Below the pieces are notes generated by a model, which saw only the letters and a program-made list of their open reading frames with translations, was not told the origin of the DNA and did no database searches. Shown here piece after piece: positions 52,301 to 60,888 of a stretch of 64,000 nucleotides of DNA. The first letter of the stretch is position 1, and every line of letters begins with the position of its first letter. The position numbers were made by a program, and so were the translations under genes. Origin of the DNA: JALEFZ01 sp039817415. Its GTDB lineage: Bacteria; Bacteroidota; Bacteroidia; J057. The stretch spans positions 62,001 through 126,000 of the forward strand of contig JBCBVV010000008.1 in assembly GCA_039817415.1 (NCBI GenBank), in the 5' to 3' direction.

Positions 52301-52405
52301 TTCCTAGCCAATAGAGTCCATCCAAGAGTATCCAATTGGACGCTGAATGAATTGCGTATTCGTCAGCGCATTCATGAGGCAATTTATGAGGCCATGGTCA
52401 ATTGA
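49400..52405 (+). CDS. Degenerate GH3 domain fused to a class C beta-lactamase-type serine hydrolase
   Basis: About 1001 residues. A signal peptide (MRNQKVIAFFMCMGVILYTMFP) is followed by an N-terminal part of about 320 residues resembling the GH3 N-domain of beta-N-acetylglucosaminidases (RILQMFIV, LGGFLWNG, GADMIVLTPEQ). Its active-site blocks are lost: no KHFPGHGDT and no GMDAEWG. A GH3 C-domain-like middle is followed by a beta-lactamase/PBP4* type domain with S604-x-x-K607 (SVTK), Y796-S-D798 and HTG near 950. An extra segment of roughly 75 residues lies between SxxK and the LLTHHSGLP motif. GH3-serine hydrolase fusions are known in Bacteroidota; this one is unusual in its degeneracy. 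ATG 49400 is preferred over a TTG 6 bases earlier. Confidence 0.82.
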   Translation: MRNQKVIAFFMCMGVILYTMFPTYSSQEMDRPVGFLQISESRIEATVDTMSIRDRILQMFIVRMDHDSSINQKEVQQVQRLGGFLWNGYPMDSLAGIVEYLSQYKGITPLMGVENVRLSPNSYYLPTHAGLGQISSDTLIQLAAQTTSRQLKSWGYHFFIHHAPNDQFSEENMIRFAKKLGKTAESVQHNNMMYVLGETKLYYPRMRDTLKRDSLLWVYKQVARRGLSGLSMDQGEIDKINPGAYKKNLIQRRIKTSALFEGLLFATMPDSLLDYNAWAEQFAKSGADMIVLTPEQIVPVYKAILKVYKENKLTVEDLNEHVVRIFQAKEWTGASDHSLDEHNPEFVVFPVSARLLNRKMEQSTMTVVRDVDKLLPLNDLKRAAVHLITLGEEMPVLLNQMRKYGPVSHTHITPQANGPLPFLDARKFRKYDPIILASNIGEIDTIKHHAFWASLKELDQNEKIMVINFGELNGLRPFSEFFNLIQVYHKEEFAQELLGQALFGGLELNNVLPLSLNSSLTYGEGKWLRKSRLSYGPPEEKGLDPVALSRIDTIVYEGLNNLAFPGCQVLVVKDGQVVYDKAFGHHTYARRRPTLRTDLYDIASVTKVAATTIGVMRMVDDRKMRLNHRLSRYFEDERVVLDSIAFIDTSFIAIQKEISSADSLGADSTAAIQIIPVVQRYEPGLIIDTLPHNEDSLMIITTRIGGKSIQDSRIFGLKVKDLLTHHSGLPAGLPIRDFVLSWKKGYGRYGKYFRPRKDPRHTVQVADRFFMRQDYLDTLWQKTKGLELAPGKPYKYSDVNFFLLQQAIDSVNRIPIDSFLEEKIYGPMGLQYIRFNPRKEIRRDRLIPTERDRWRNQLLRGYVHDPTAALLGGVSGNAGLFSNAGDLAHLFQMLVQEGEYGGEQFIKKRTINNFTSVQKGNRGYGFDMVGESGNNFAAYMAPPSTYGHTGFTGTCVWVDPDNDLIYIFLANRVHPRVSNWTLNELRIRQRIHEAIYEAMVN

Positions 52406-52483
52406 TATCGCAAGTTCCCCTAATTCTCATGGTGTGTAGATGCAGCTTATTTCCTATTTTATTGGCAGCAAAATGTATAGCGA

Positions 52484-53209
52484 ATGAAATATTGTGGGAT
52501 TTTTCTGATATGTCTACTGCTTATGCCATATGTTGGGATGGCTCAAGCGGAGCATGAACTTCATTTGGCCACTATTAGAGGTTCTAGTTTTAAGAAAGAA
52601 ACCAAGCGAGGGATAGAAGGAGACAGTGCTTTCATTGAGCATGTGATTAGGAATATTCTAGAGGAGCCCCACGATGTAATGTTTGTGTCCAACAGACTGT
52701 TATTGCCTACACTTTGCTTGAGTGAATGTAGCGAGACAGGGCTCATTATCCATGATACCCTAGGGAAAAGAAAAGAGCTGTATATCGAGATCTTTACGCG
52801 AAAATTTGATCCTCAGAGGCATGATATCGTCTACGAACAAGAGGAAAATGGCCTTATACAAGAGATTGATGGATTGATTCCATATGGTGCTGTAGAAAGT
52901 TTACCTGCTACTGTGATTGATTCCATTAGCATGCGTTTAGGAAGGAGAAATATACCTGTTCCAAAGGAGGCCTATCAGGATTTGTACAATCCCAACTTAT
53001 GTGACGGGGGCTATTTCAAACAGCCCTTATCTGCCTTTACCTCTATGAATGGGGATTATATTTATCTCTATCTCTATGGAGGCGAATCATCGGGCACCTA
53101 CTTTGCGAAATTGATATTCGACAAAAAGCGCTATATCAAAAAAATAGTGGCAGAGTACCAGGACCTGATCCGTTATGGAGGAATAAGGCCTGATTTTATT
53201 GGATTCTAA
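52484..53209 (+). CDS. Secreted protein of unknown function
   Basis: 241 residues with a signal peptide (residues 1-21, ending MAQA). The mature protein has four cysteines (two close together in PTLCLSECSETG) and a conserved-looking YIYLYLYGGESSGTYFAKLIFD stretch near the C-terminus. No domain is recognised. It starts 78 bases after the beta-lactamase fusion gene on the same strand and might share its transcript. Its stop overlaps the convergent TIGR01777 gene by 4 bases. Confidence 0.6.
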   Translation: MKYCGIFLICLLLMPYVGMAQAEHELHLATIRGSSFKKETKRGIEGDSAFIEHVIRNILEEPHDVMFVSNRLLLPTLCLSECSETGLIIHDTLGKRKELYIEIFTRKFDPQRHDIVYEQEENGLIQEIDGLIPYGAVESLPATVIDSISMRLGRRNIPVPKEAYQDLYNPNLCDGGYFKQPLSAFTSMNGDYIYLYLYGGESSGTYFAKLIFDKKRYIKKIVAEYQDLIRYGGIRPDFIGF

Positions 53210-54096
53210 TCTTCCAAAATATCCTTCAAGGCAGTTAAAGCATCTTTAAAAAGGAATTCGTAGCCTGCTTCCAGTAGTCTCTTGGGAACGACCTTTTGCC
53301 CTCCGGTCAATAACTCTCCCTTTTCTCTTCCAAACAGAATTGACATAGCAAAACCTGGGATGGGCAGAAAATCTACGACCTTCATCGCCTTGGCGAAGGC
53401 ATTGGAAAACTCTTTCTGACTCAACATTTCTGGTCCCACCAGGTTGTAGGGGCCTTCCATGCTGTTGTCGTGAAGGGCTTTCAGGATAATCTGAACTTCA
53501 TCCTGAATATGAATCCATGGAAATCCTTGTTTGCCCGATGCAATTTTTCCACCTAAATACAATTGATACAAAGGCTTCAAGCGCTCAGTAACTTCACTTC
53601 CTTTGCCTATCACTACCCCTGTACGCAGGATGACTGTACGGCATTTTGCTTTGAGGGCTTCAGCTTCCCAGGCCACACTCAATTCGCCTAGAAAGTCATT
53701 AGCTGGACTTGACGTCTCATCTACGACTTCGTCTCTATCAATTCCATAATATCCTACTGCAGAACCTGAAAGGAAGACTTTGGGGGGATTGGGAGATCTG
53801 TTGATATAGTCTGTGCATGCCTGGGTAACGTCGACTCGGCTATCCCAGAAAAGCTTCTTGTTTTCATCTGTCCAAGATAGCTTTCCAATATTAGCTCCTG
53901 CCAAATTGATGATGGCATCGAATATACCTATGCCAATAGGCATCTCCTTTCCATTCCACTTCAAATAGGACTTCCCGCGCTGCTTTGATTTTTTTCCTGA
54001 ACGTGTCAGAATAGTAACGTTATGGCCCTGTTCCAAAAGTGCTGGAACAAGAAAACCACCTATATAACCTGTACCTCCTGTAATGAGGATATTCAT
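53206..54096 (-). CDS. TIGR01777 family oxidoreductase (epimerase-like)
   Basis: 296 residues, cytosolic. An extended SDR-type Rossmann fold begins at once: ITGGTGYIGGFL (residues 4-15) binds NAD(P), INLAGANI near 82 is typical, and the SGSAVGYYG segment near 130 carries the YxxxK-like region. The C-terminal DUF1731 domain (PKRLLEAGYEFLF) confirms the TIGR01777/YfcH type. Substrate unknown. The gene is divergent from the aminotransferase at 54193 and convergent with the secreted protein gene. Confidence 0.9.
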   Translation of the reverse strand: MNILITGGTGYIGGFLVPALLEQGHNVTILTRSGKKSKQRGKSYLKWNGKEMPIGIGIFDAIINLAGANIGKLSWTDENKKLFWDSRVDVTQACTDYINRSPNPPKVFLSGSAVGYYGIDRDEVVDETSSPANDFLGELSVAWEAEALKAKCRTVILRTGVVIGKGSEVTERLKPLYQLYLGGKIASGKQGFPWIHIQDEVQIILKALHDNSMEGPYNLVGPEMLSQKEFSNAFAKAMKVVDFLPIPGFAMSILFGREKGELLTGGQKVVPKRLLEAGYEFLFKDALTALKDILED

Positions 54097-54192
54097 ATCG
54101 TTTAAATTTGTACAAACAACTTATCTTCGTCGGAAAGGTTGTGCATACCTCGTTTTTGGTATGGAGCTTTCCTTAACAATTGACACAAAGGT

Positions 54193-55251
54193 ATGAACCA
54201 ATTTTTAACTCCTGGCCCGGTCTTCGTTCCTCCTTTTGTCCTTGAGGCTATCAACAAAGATGTAATCCACCATAGGAGTCCTAAGTTTCAAGTTTTTTAC
54301 AAAGGCTTGTTGGAAAGGCTATCCTATCTTTTTCAAGCTAAAACGGTAGGTACTATGATGGGAAGTGGCACCTTTGGTGTGGCCTCTATGATGTATAGCC
54401 TATTTCAATCTGGGGAAAAAGTGGTGGTTGTCAACAATGGGAAATTTAGTGCCCGATGGGTAGACGAAGGGAGATTACAAGGACTTGAGGTAATCGAGCT
54501 TCAAAAAAAATGGGGAGAAGGTGTTTCTACCCCTGAGGTTCTGGATCAATTGGATACGAATGTAGCAGGTGTGATCCTTACCCATAGCGAAACCTCGACA
54601 GGTGTCATTGTGGATGTGGAGAATATAGCCTTTGCTATCAAGAGAGCTTTTCCCGGTGTCCTCATTGTGGTAGATGCCATTACCAGCGTCGGCGTAATGC
54701 CCTATTATCATGATGCTTGGCAGATAGACGGAAGTATCGTTTCGGCGCAGAAAGCCTTGATGAATCCAGCTGGGACAGTAGCTTTTGCCTTGTCAGATCT
54801 GGCAGTAGGAAAATTGAAGCCAAGCCATAGCGGTGACTTTAGGAATCTCTACAACTATATTCAATCGAATAAGGAGTTTACCCATCCCTTTACGGCTCCT
54901 GCCCAACTACTTTATGGCCTTGATGTAGCCCTTGCTTCCATACAAGGACAGGAGTTACCTGCCATTTGGGACAAGAGTCATCAATCTGCTCGAACTTTTC
55001 GATTAGGATTGGAAAAACTAGGCGGGAAGATCTATGCTCAGCCTGCTTCCGAGGCTTTAACAGCATTTTCTTTCGAGAATTGGGACATGGAAAAAATAAA
55101 ATCCAGACTCAAATCAGAATATGGATGGACCTTGTCATCTGGTCAAGGAAAACTCAAAGGAAACATTTTACGTGTATCTCACATGGGTACCTCTGACCGA
55201 CACACAATGGAGGCTCTTTTAAAGGATATGGAGAAAATGATCAAACCGTGA
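54193..55251 (+). CDS. Class V aminotransferase (alanine-glyoxylate/serine-glyoxylate type)
   Basis: 352 residues, fold type I PLP enzyme. The N-terminal LTPGPVFVPP and HHRSPKF motifs bind substrate carboxylate, SGTFGVASM near residue 59 binds the PLP phosphate, DAITSVGVMP near 163 holds the ring nitrogen Asp, and K193 or nearby in SAQKALMNPAG is the Schiff-base lysine. Family members use alanine, serine or phosphonates; the precise reaction cannot be set. It may make serine or glycine-pathway intermediates (inference). The end overlaps the convergent Coq7-like gene by 11 bases. Confidence 0.88.
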   Translation: MNQFLTPGPVFVPPFVLEAINKDVIHHRSPKFQVFYKGLLERLSYLFQAKTVGTMMGSGTFGVASMMYSLFQSGEKVVVVNNGKFSARWVDEGRLQGLEVIELQKKWGEGVSTPEVLDQLDTNVAGVILTHSETSTGVIVDVENIAFAIKRAFPGVLIVVDAITSVGVMPYYHDAWQIDGSIVSAQKALMNPAGTVAFALSDLAVGKLKPSHSGDFRNLYNYIQSNKEFTHPFTAPAQLLYGLDVALASIQGQELPAIWDKSHQSARTFRLGLEKLGGKIYAQPASEALTAFSFENWDMEKIKSRLKSEYGWTLSSGQGKLKGNILRVSHMGTSDRHTMEALLKDMEKMIKP

Positions 55252-55750
55252 TTTCCAAGTGGCCAAAGGCATGAGGTCTTTCTCCCTCAAGTACTTTTTC
55301 CTGTTCCCCTACGTAGTGCTCTATGAGGTTCATGACCTCGGGCGCAGGTTCATTGTGGTTCAACCTTTTTAGCTGAAGGGACTCGATCATGGATCTAAGG
55401 GTAGAATCAAGCTTCATTTCCTTCAGATATTTGCGATAACGAAGGAGAATCCATGATTCTAGTGTATCTTCGATTTTGTTAAGGAATTTTCTAGGTAGGA
55501 AGCCCGAGAAAAAGCCAAAGCCATGGCCAAGTAGGTAAAACATGCGGGCATACCATACTGGACCCAGGCCGCGTTTTCTTAGTAAGTCTCTAAGGAATGC
55601 AATGTGATGGGCTTTTCTCTCTCTGAGATAACGAGTCTTTTCTGCACCAAAACCAAACTGACGATACCATCCCAGGCGCATATTTTCGCGGGCATGAAGA
55701 TCACGAATAAAAAATTCTGTCCGCTTTTTTATATCTATTGGTTCTGGCAT
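55241..55750 (-). CDS. Coq7-like ferritin-fold protein, possibly degenerate
   Basis: 169 residues, all helical by pattern. RDLHARENMRLGWYR near residue 16, RERKAHHIAFLRDLLRKRGLGP near 42, a hydrophobic LLGHGFGFFSGFLP helix near 73 and EDTLESWILLRYRKYL near 93 line up with the Coq7 di-iron hydroxylase core in order, including an Exx[H] pair and the central Glu. The last E-x-x-H pair expected near 140-150 is not clear (YVGEQEKV). It may be a divergent hydroxylase or an inactive relative. Since Bacteroidota usually make menaquinone, a ubiquinone role is doubtful. Confidence 0.45.
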   Translation of the reverse strand: MPEPIDIKKRTEFFIRDLHARENMRLGWYRQFGFGAEKTRYLRERKAHHIAFLRDLLRKRGLGPVWYARMFYLLGHGFGFFSGFLPRKFLNKIEDTLESWILLRYRKYLKEMKLDSTLRSMIESLQLKRLNHNEPAPEVMNLIEHYVGEQEKVLEGERPHAFGHLEITV

Positions 55751-55942
55751 ACGTAGTATACTGATATATGATTCTGATGCAAAGTTCTAATTTTTATTGA
55801 AAGTTTAAAAATAAAAAGAACCACATTACATTTCTGGTATACGTTAGCCTTCCTAGTAGGTTATGATGGAATCATATATATTCGTTTTATCCATACAGCC
55901 CCAATAAACGCGATTCTGACAGGTTACAAATCCCAAGCTGTT

Positions 55943-58900
55943 ATGCATTACACAAACCAAACGCAACATGCTCTTTTCTTTCGACTGATCCTATTTCTTT
56001 TTCTTACACTAGGAATCAGTTCACCATTTTATGCTCAACAAGGAAAATACAAGGCATTTTTTGATGAGGCTTATACAAAATTTCCCTCAGTTCCTCAGGG
56101 CTTACTAGAGGCCGTTGCCTATACGAATTCTCGACTAACCCATCTCGATGGAACACCAAGTTGTCAAGGTCTACCTACCTATTTTGGGGTAATGGGGCTA
56201 GTAGAGAATGGGCAAGATTATTTTAAGAATAGCTTGATTACCGTTTCTGAACTATCAGGCTATAGCATCGAAGAAATTAAGAAAGACCCTCGAATCAATA
56301 TTCTGGCCTATGCTTCGGCTTATTCCAAGCTACAAGGAAATTACCGATTGATGAACAATAGGGTTGAGACCCATAAGGTCATTGTTGATGAGCTGAGTGA
56401 GCTACCTAATGAAGAAGAGCTACTAAATAAATATGCAAATGACCAGCATTTCTATGGGATCTTAAGGGAGATGCAGAACCCACACACCCAGACGGGACAC
56501 AGGATGAGCCGAAATATTGATATACAGTCAGTATTTGGCCCTAATAATTATCGCGTCCTCAATGCTAAAAAGGTGACGGTCTCTGAGCAAAGGGTATCTT
56601 CTGAAACGGGGGAGGAATTTCGAGTAACTGATGGGGCAGGCTGTACTTCTGCCAGCCCTAATCCAGATTTTGAAGGGGCAGTTTGGAAAAAAGCCCATTC
56701 TAATAACTATGGTTCTCGAGGGAACAAAACAATCAAATACATCACCATACATACCATTCAAGGTTCCTATTCAAGTGCTATTTCATGGTTTAGGAACCGC
56801 GATGCAAGGGTATCAGCCCATTACATTATCCGTGCTTCGGATGGGCAAGTAACCCAGATGGTGTGTGAAAAAGACCGTGCCTTCCACGTACGTACAGACA
56901 ATGCGGAGGCAGTCGGGATTGAGCACGAAGGATTTGTTGACGATGGGGCGGCTTGGTATACCCAGGCCATGTACCAGTCTTCGGCAGACCTTGTCAAAGA
57001 TATTTGCGAGAGGAATAACATTGATCCCTTGAAAACCTTTACTGGACCTGGGACCAAGGGTATCAACGAACTGAGCAATACCTGTTACCACGTCAAAGGT
57101 CATCAACACTTTAGAGGAAACTCACACGTTGATCCAGGAAAATATTGGGATTGGGAAAGGTATTATCGACTGATCAATGGGGCCGCTACTCCTAAGGTCT
57201 TTACCCGTAAAAATGGAGAAATTCTGGATACGGGTAAAAAGAATAACAATTACGGAAACATGGAGAGAAGGGCTTATGTGATCAAGCCCGCAGGTGCGAC
57301 CTCTGTATCCCTTGAATTTCTCACCTTCAACCTTGAAGTGGGTTCAGACGGGACCAAGTTCGACTACATGGACATTTATGATGGAGAAAGCCCTAATGGT
57401 AGATTCTTGGGAAGATTCTCTGGTTCCAGAAAGCCTGCGAATCTCATTGCGAATAGTGGAAAGTTTTACCTCGAGTTTAGGTCTGATTGTAGAACAACAC
57501 GCTCAGGCTACCACATCAGATATAGATCTCAAACGACAAGTGATGCTTGTGGGGTACCCACAGATTTACTTGCTACAGAATTAACTCCCTTAAGTGCTAA
57601 GCTAACATGGAATGGAAGTGCAACTAGATATACACTTAAGATTCGCCAGAATAATGAAAATGACTGGCAGGAATACAAAGTGAATGGCACCCAACAAGTA
57701 GTCAGTGGCCTCAATGCTAATGGCGTTTTCGAATGGCAGGTAAGGTCTGAATGTGGGAATGAAAGTTCTGGCTGGGTAGGAACATCTTTTCTTGCCCCCA
57801 ATATCATTCGAAGCAGTGAAGCCCAAGTATATACTGTAAGAGCAAATTCAGGAAAGTTTTTAGATACAGGTGGCCGATTGGCTCAGTATAGCAACAAGGA
57901 AAAATATATTTATCGCATCATTCCTCCTAATGGTGGGAAAGTAGAATTAACCTTTACAAGCTTTGATACTGAAGCAAATGAGGACTTTCTGACCATTTAT
58001 GATGGAACTGATATCGGTACAGCTACCAAGATGGGAACCTTTTCAGGCTCAAACAATCCTCCTACTCTTACCTCTACGGGTAACGGGATGAGTATTTTAT
58101 TTGAGTCTGACCCTATGGTGATTGGACAAGGTTGGATCGCCACATGGAGGTCTATTGGGGGTTCTGTCGTGGTAACTCCTGATCCTACCCCTGATCCAGA
58201 CCCCGTTGATCCTGCCCCTACTCCGGACCCTCCCGCAAATGTAGCGATTGGGAGTTTTGATCCAGATTTATATTTGACGCGTTATCCTCCTGAAACCCGT
58301 CCCCAGTTAAAATCTACCTACAAAACTGACTTTAGCCTTTCATTTAAAGATCGGGACCGAAGTGGTAGAGGATTGGTAAATAGGTTTTATCTGGTCGCCC
58401 AGGATGGAAGCAAAGGAATGAAAGCCAATTCCAGAGCAGGCTTTCGATATGATAATTTCGACAAGGGACTTCCTACAGATTGGAAGATCGCAGATGGAAC
58501 TTGGTTTGTCCAAGATGGGCGTTTGGTTCAGTCTGATGTGTCAGATGATAATACCAACATCTATGCTCCCTTATCCCAAACGGGAGATGCTACCTATATC
58601 TACAGCTGGCAATCAAAAATGATTGGGAATGGCTCCAACATGCGTCATGGTTTCCACTTCTTTTGTAGTGAACCCGAAAAGGCAAATCGAGGAAATTCAT
58701 ACTTTATCTGGATTAGGAAAACGGACGAAGGTGCTAATGTTGAAATTTATAAGTCTGCCTTTAACGAATATGATCGTAAGGTTCAAAAGCCCTTTGACCT
58801 CAAAGACAACAAGGCTTACGACTTCAAAACTATTTACAACCCTCAGAAGGGAAGGATAGAAGTTTATGTCAACAACCGATCAGTAGCTTCTTGGACAGAT

Positions 58901-59986
58901 CCTTATCCCATACGTGCAGGAAAGGGAATCTCTCTACGAACGGGAAATAGTGTTACGGTTTATGATAACCTTAGAGTTTACAAGAACAGAACGGATAAGG
59001 TGAGCATAAGCACAGGCAAGGCTGATAGCCCTATTAACAAGGATGGGAAGTTCTTGGTAGAGTCATTGGTAATCGATGGGTTTATTCACTGGTCTCAGCC
59101 TACCTTTGCCAATTCAACTTTTGGTTCCACGGCGACACCTGGAGATGGTGGAAATAATGGGTTGCCCGTTTACAATAGAGATTTTGAAGCTGCTTTAGAA
59201 CAAGGAGGCGGAGACTTATTTGTGATGGCGAGTGATTATGATGGTAAAAAATGGGGCGCAAATGGGAAGTTTGGTTTTGCCAGAGATGACTTCAGTAGAA
59301 CTCAACTGACGGGTTGGAAATCCAAGGCAGGTAATTGGAAGATTGTCAACGGTGAATTGGATCAAGCAGATGCCAATCAAAGTAACAGCAATCTCTATTT
59401 GCCATTGACCCAGGACAACAAGCATAAATACCTCTATCACTACAAAGTGAAGCTATTGGAGGACAAGGACAATGTGAGGTTTGGGATGCACTTCTTTGCC
59501 TCACAAGGAAGTGGGAAAAACAGAGGAAGTTCCTATATGGTTTGGTTTCGACACTATAAAGACGGAACAGATAGAGTCGAGATTTACCGTTCGGATGACA
59601 ACAGCATGCCGGGGATAAATTTCATGAAGAATGTAAGCTTTAATTCTTTAGAGTTTAACGATATCAAGGTGGTGTATGACCCTTCGGTTGGGCAAATAAC
59701 GGCTTACCTCAATAATCAGGAAGTAGTTTCGTGGAAAGATCCAGGGAGAGCCCATCAATCTGGGAAATTCATCTCCCTAAGAACGGGTAATGCCAAGGCT
59801 GCTTTTGATGACATTCGTGTCTATCGTTCTGAGAAATCTACTTCTATGGATATCACAGTAGGGCCAAATGATATGCTTCGACATACCACAAGCGGGGATG
59901 ATCCCGTAGGAGAATTGCTGGGAATTAAGCTACAGTCCAATGGGAAATGGGTTCCTATAAATACCCAGTCCTTCATTATTCGATAA
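55943..59986 (+). CDS. Modular secreted N-acetylmuramoyl-L-alanine amidase
   Basis: 1347 residues with signal peptide (ends FYAQ near 32). A 210-residue N-terminal region precedes an Amidase_2/PGRP domain (about 265-410) whose zinc ligands can be assigned as H270, H387 and D397 by comparison with AmpD (H34, H154, D164). Then CUB-like domain 1 (about 420-530), an Fn3 domain (about 534-610), CUB-like domain 2 (about 630-735), a Pro/Asp linker, and two homologous beta-jelly-roll modules (about 830-1015 and 1110-1300) with matched NWKI/DWKI, FFxS and DNLRVY/DDIRVY motifs. It should cut the amide bond between muramic acid and the stem peptide outside the cell. No T9SS sorting domain is visible at the end. 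Confidence 0.88.
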   Translation: MHYTNQTQHALFFRLILFLFLTLGISSPFYAQQGKYKAFFDEAYTKFPSVPQGLLEAVAYTNSRLTHLDGTPSCQGLPTYFGVMGLVENGQDYFKNSLITVSELSGYSIEEIKKDPRINILAYASAYSKLQGNYRLMNNRVETHKVIVDELSELPNEEELLNKYANDQHFYGILREMQNPHTQTGHRMSRNIDIQSVFGPNNYRVLNAKKVTVSEQRVSSETGEEFRVTDGAGCTSASPNPDFEGAVWKKAHSNNYGSRGNKTIKYITIHTIQGSYSSAISWFRNRDARVSAHYIIRASDGQVTQMVCEKDRAFHVRTDNAEAVGIEHEGFVDDGAAWYTQAMYQSSADLVKDICERNNIDPLKTFTGPGTKGINELSNTCYHVKGHQHFRGNSHVDPGKYWDWERYYRLINGAATPKVFTRKNGEILDTGKKNNNYGNMERRAYVIKPAGATSVSLEFLTFNLEVGSDGTKFDYMDIYDGESPNGRFLGRFSGSRKPANLIANSGKFYLEFRSDCRTTRSGYHIRYRSQTTSDACGVPTDLLATELTPLSAKLTWNGSATRYTLKIRQNNENDWQEYKVNGTQQVVSGLNANGVFEWQVRSECGNESSGWVGTSFLAPNIIRSSEAQVYTVRANSGKFLDTGGRLAQYSNKEKYIYRIIPPNGGKVELTFTSFDTEANEDFLTIYDGTDIGTATKMGTFSGSNNPPTLTSTGNGMSILFESDPMVIGQGWIATWRSIGGSVVVTPDPTPDPDPVDPAPTPDPPANVAIGSFDPDLYLTRYPPETRPQLKSTYKTDFSLSFKDRDRSGRGLVNRFYLVAQDGSKGMKANSRAGFRYDNFDKGLPTDWKIADGTWFVQDGRLVQSDVSDDNTNIYAPLSQTGDATYIYSWQSKMIGNGSNMRHGFHFFCSEPEKANRGNSYFIWIRKTDEGANVEIYKSAFNEYDRKVQKPFDLKDNKAYDFKTIYNPQKGRIEVYVNNRSVASWTDPYPIRAGKGISLRTGNSVTVYDNLRVYKNRTDKVSISTGKADSPINKDGKFLVESLVIDGFIHWSQPTFANSTFGSTATPGDGGNNGLPVYNRDFEAALEQGGGDLFVMASDYDGKKWGANGKFGFARDDFSRTQLTGWKSKAGNWKIVNGELDQADANQSNSNLYLPLTQDNKHKYLYHYKVKLLEDKDNVRFGMHFFASQGSGKNRGSSYMVWFRHYKDGTDRVEIYRSDDNSMPGINFMKNVSFNSLEFNDIKVVYDPSVGQITAYLNNQEVVSWKDPGRAHQSGKFISLRTGNAKAAFDDIRVYRSEKSTSMDITVGPNDMLRHTTSGDDPVGELLGIKLQSNGKWVPINTQSFIIR

Positions 59987-60002
59987 AAGGTCTTAAATGA
60001 TA

Positions 60003-60040
60003 AAAATGGGCCAGGAGTAGAATGCTTCTGGCCCATTTTC
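60003..60040. terminator. Bidirectional terminator after the amidase gene
   Basis: A 12-bp stem, AAAATGGGCCAG with CTGGCCCATTTT, and a 13-base loop lie between convergent genes, with A and T runs on the correct sides for both directions. Confidence 0.85.
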
Positions 60041-60056
60041 ATTGTTAATAGGCGTA

Positions 60057-60788
60057 CTATTGACCCAGTAATTCCAGAATGGCTGGAGCCATACCAATAA
60101 GGATGGCAAGTAAAGGGATGAAGAGGAGGGCAGCTTGCCATTTTACCCTGACTGGCGCTTGATCATTCCTCCATATTCTGATCATGAAGTAGAAATAATA
60201 TATAATCAATATACCTCCTAGAACATAAGTGAAGCTAGAGGACTCAAGGCTAAAATAGACCAAGGTTAGAATGAATCCGAGCATAGCCAGTCCAAACTGT
60301 ATCCAATCCCTGGCTTTGGCCTTATAGGGGGTGATATCGCCAAATCCTTCCAGTAATTGTAGGATTTCTTCCCTTTTCTCAACCATGGTCGTGATGATGA
60401 TATTGACCCTGTCTTTGTCTTTTAGGCTGCGAATATAGATGTTTCCTCTTCGATCTTGGTGGATACCAGAGATTCCGAAGCGTTGGAGGGTAACATCTTT
60501 TAAGCCTGGATAAATTCGTTGAATTTGGTCCTCACCAATCTTGATTTCAAAACTCTCCCATTCTTTTTTGATTCTTCTCAGGGAAAAAAATAGGCCTAAG
60601 GCAGAATAGGCAGTAAAAAGCCCAGCTACGACTATCGCGATAATAATACTTGTGTCAGAGTAATCGGCGCTTGCGAAAAAGGTGAAGAAAAAGAATACCA
60701 TAAAGGCTACAAACATCATAAGCCTTCTTTTGATGTTTTTTTGCCTGTAATCATCCTTAAGGGCTGGGTCGAGTTTAAATGTTTTCAT
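60057..60788 (-). CDS. Membrane protein of unknown function
   Basis: 243 residues. Two transmembrane helices near the N-terminus (about 25-45 and 48-70), a soluble beta-rich domain of about 100 residues (IKIGEDQIQRIYPGLKDVTLQRFGISGI), then further helices (about 160-205 and 218-240). The soluble part looks like a PH-like membrane-associated domain (bPH/YcxB type), an inference from its strand pattern. No partner is adjacent beyond the CocE gene 100 bases upstream, from which it is separated by a terminator. Confidence 0.6.
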   Translation of the reverse strand: MKTFKLDPALKDDYRQKNIKRRLMMFVAFMVFFFFTFFASADYSDTSIIIAIVVAGLFTAYSALGLFFSLRRIKKEWESFEIKIGEDQIQRIYPGLKDVTLQRFGISGIHQDRRGNIYIRSLKDKDRVNIIITTMVEKREEILQLLEGFGDITPYKAKARDWIQFGLAMLGFILTLVYFSLESSSFTYVLGGILIIYYFYFMIRIWRNDQAPVRVKWQAALLFIPLLAILIGMAPAILELLGQ

Positions 60789-60837
60789 GGATCATTTTTT
60801 AGCTATACACATCAAAGGTAATTCATATGTAGGAATC

Positions 60838-60871
60838 AAAAAAAGGCCGAAGCTAATTGTTAACTCCGGCC
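60838..60871 (-). terminator. Terminator after the CocE/X-Pro hydrolase gene
   Basis: GGCCGAAG/CTCCGGCC arms (60845-60852 and 60864-60871, one G-T pair) with a T run on the minus strand (plus-strand A7 at 60838-60844). Confidence 0.8.
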
Positions 60872-60888
60872 GATGGATGTCTATTTTT

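Noticed and set aside
55943..59986. T9SS type A/B sorting domain at the end of the amidase
   Set aside because: The C-terminus (KWVPINTQSFIIR) lacks the SPNGDG/FDRWG block or the short type A pattern with a terminal Lys/Arg-rich strand.
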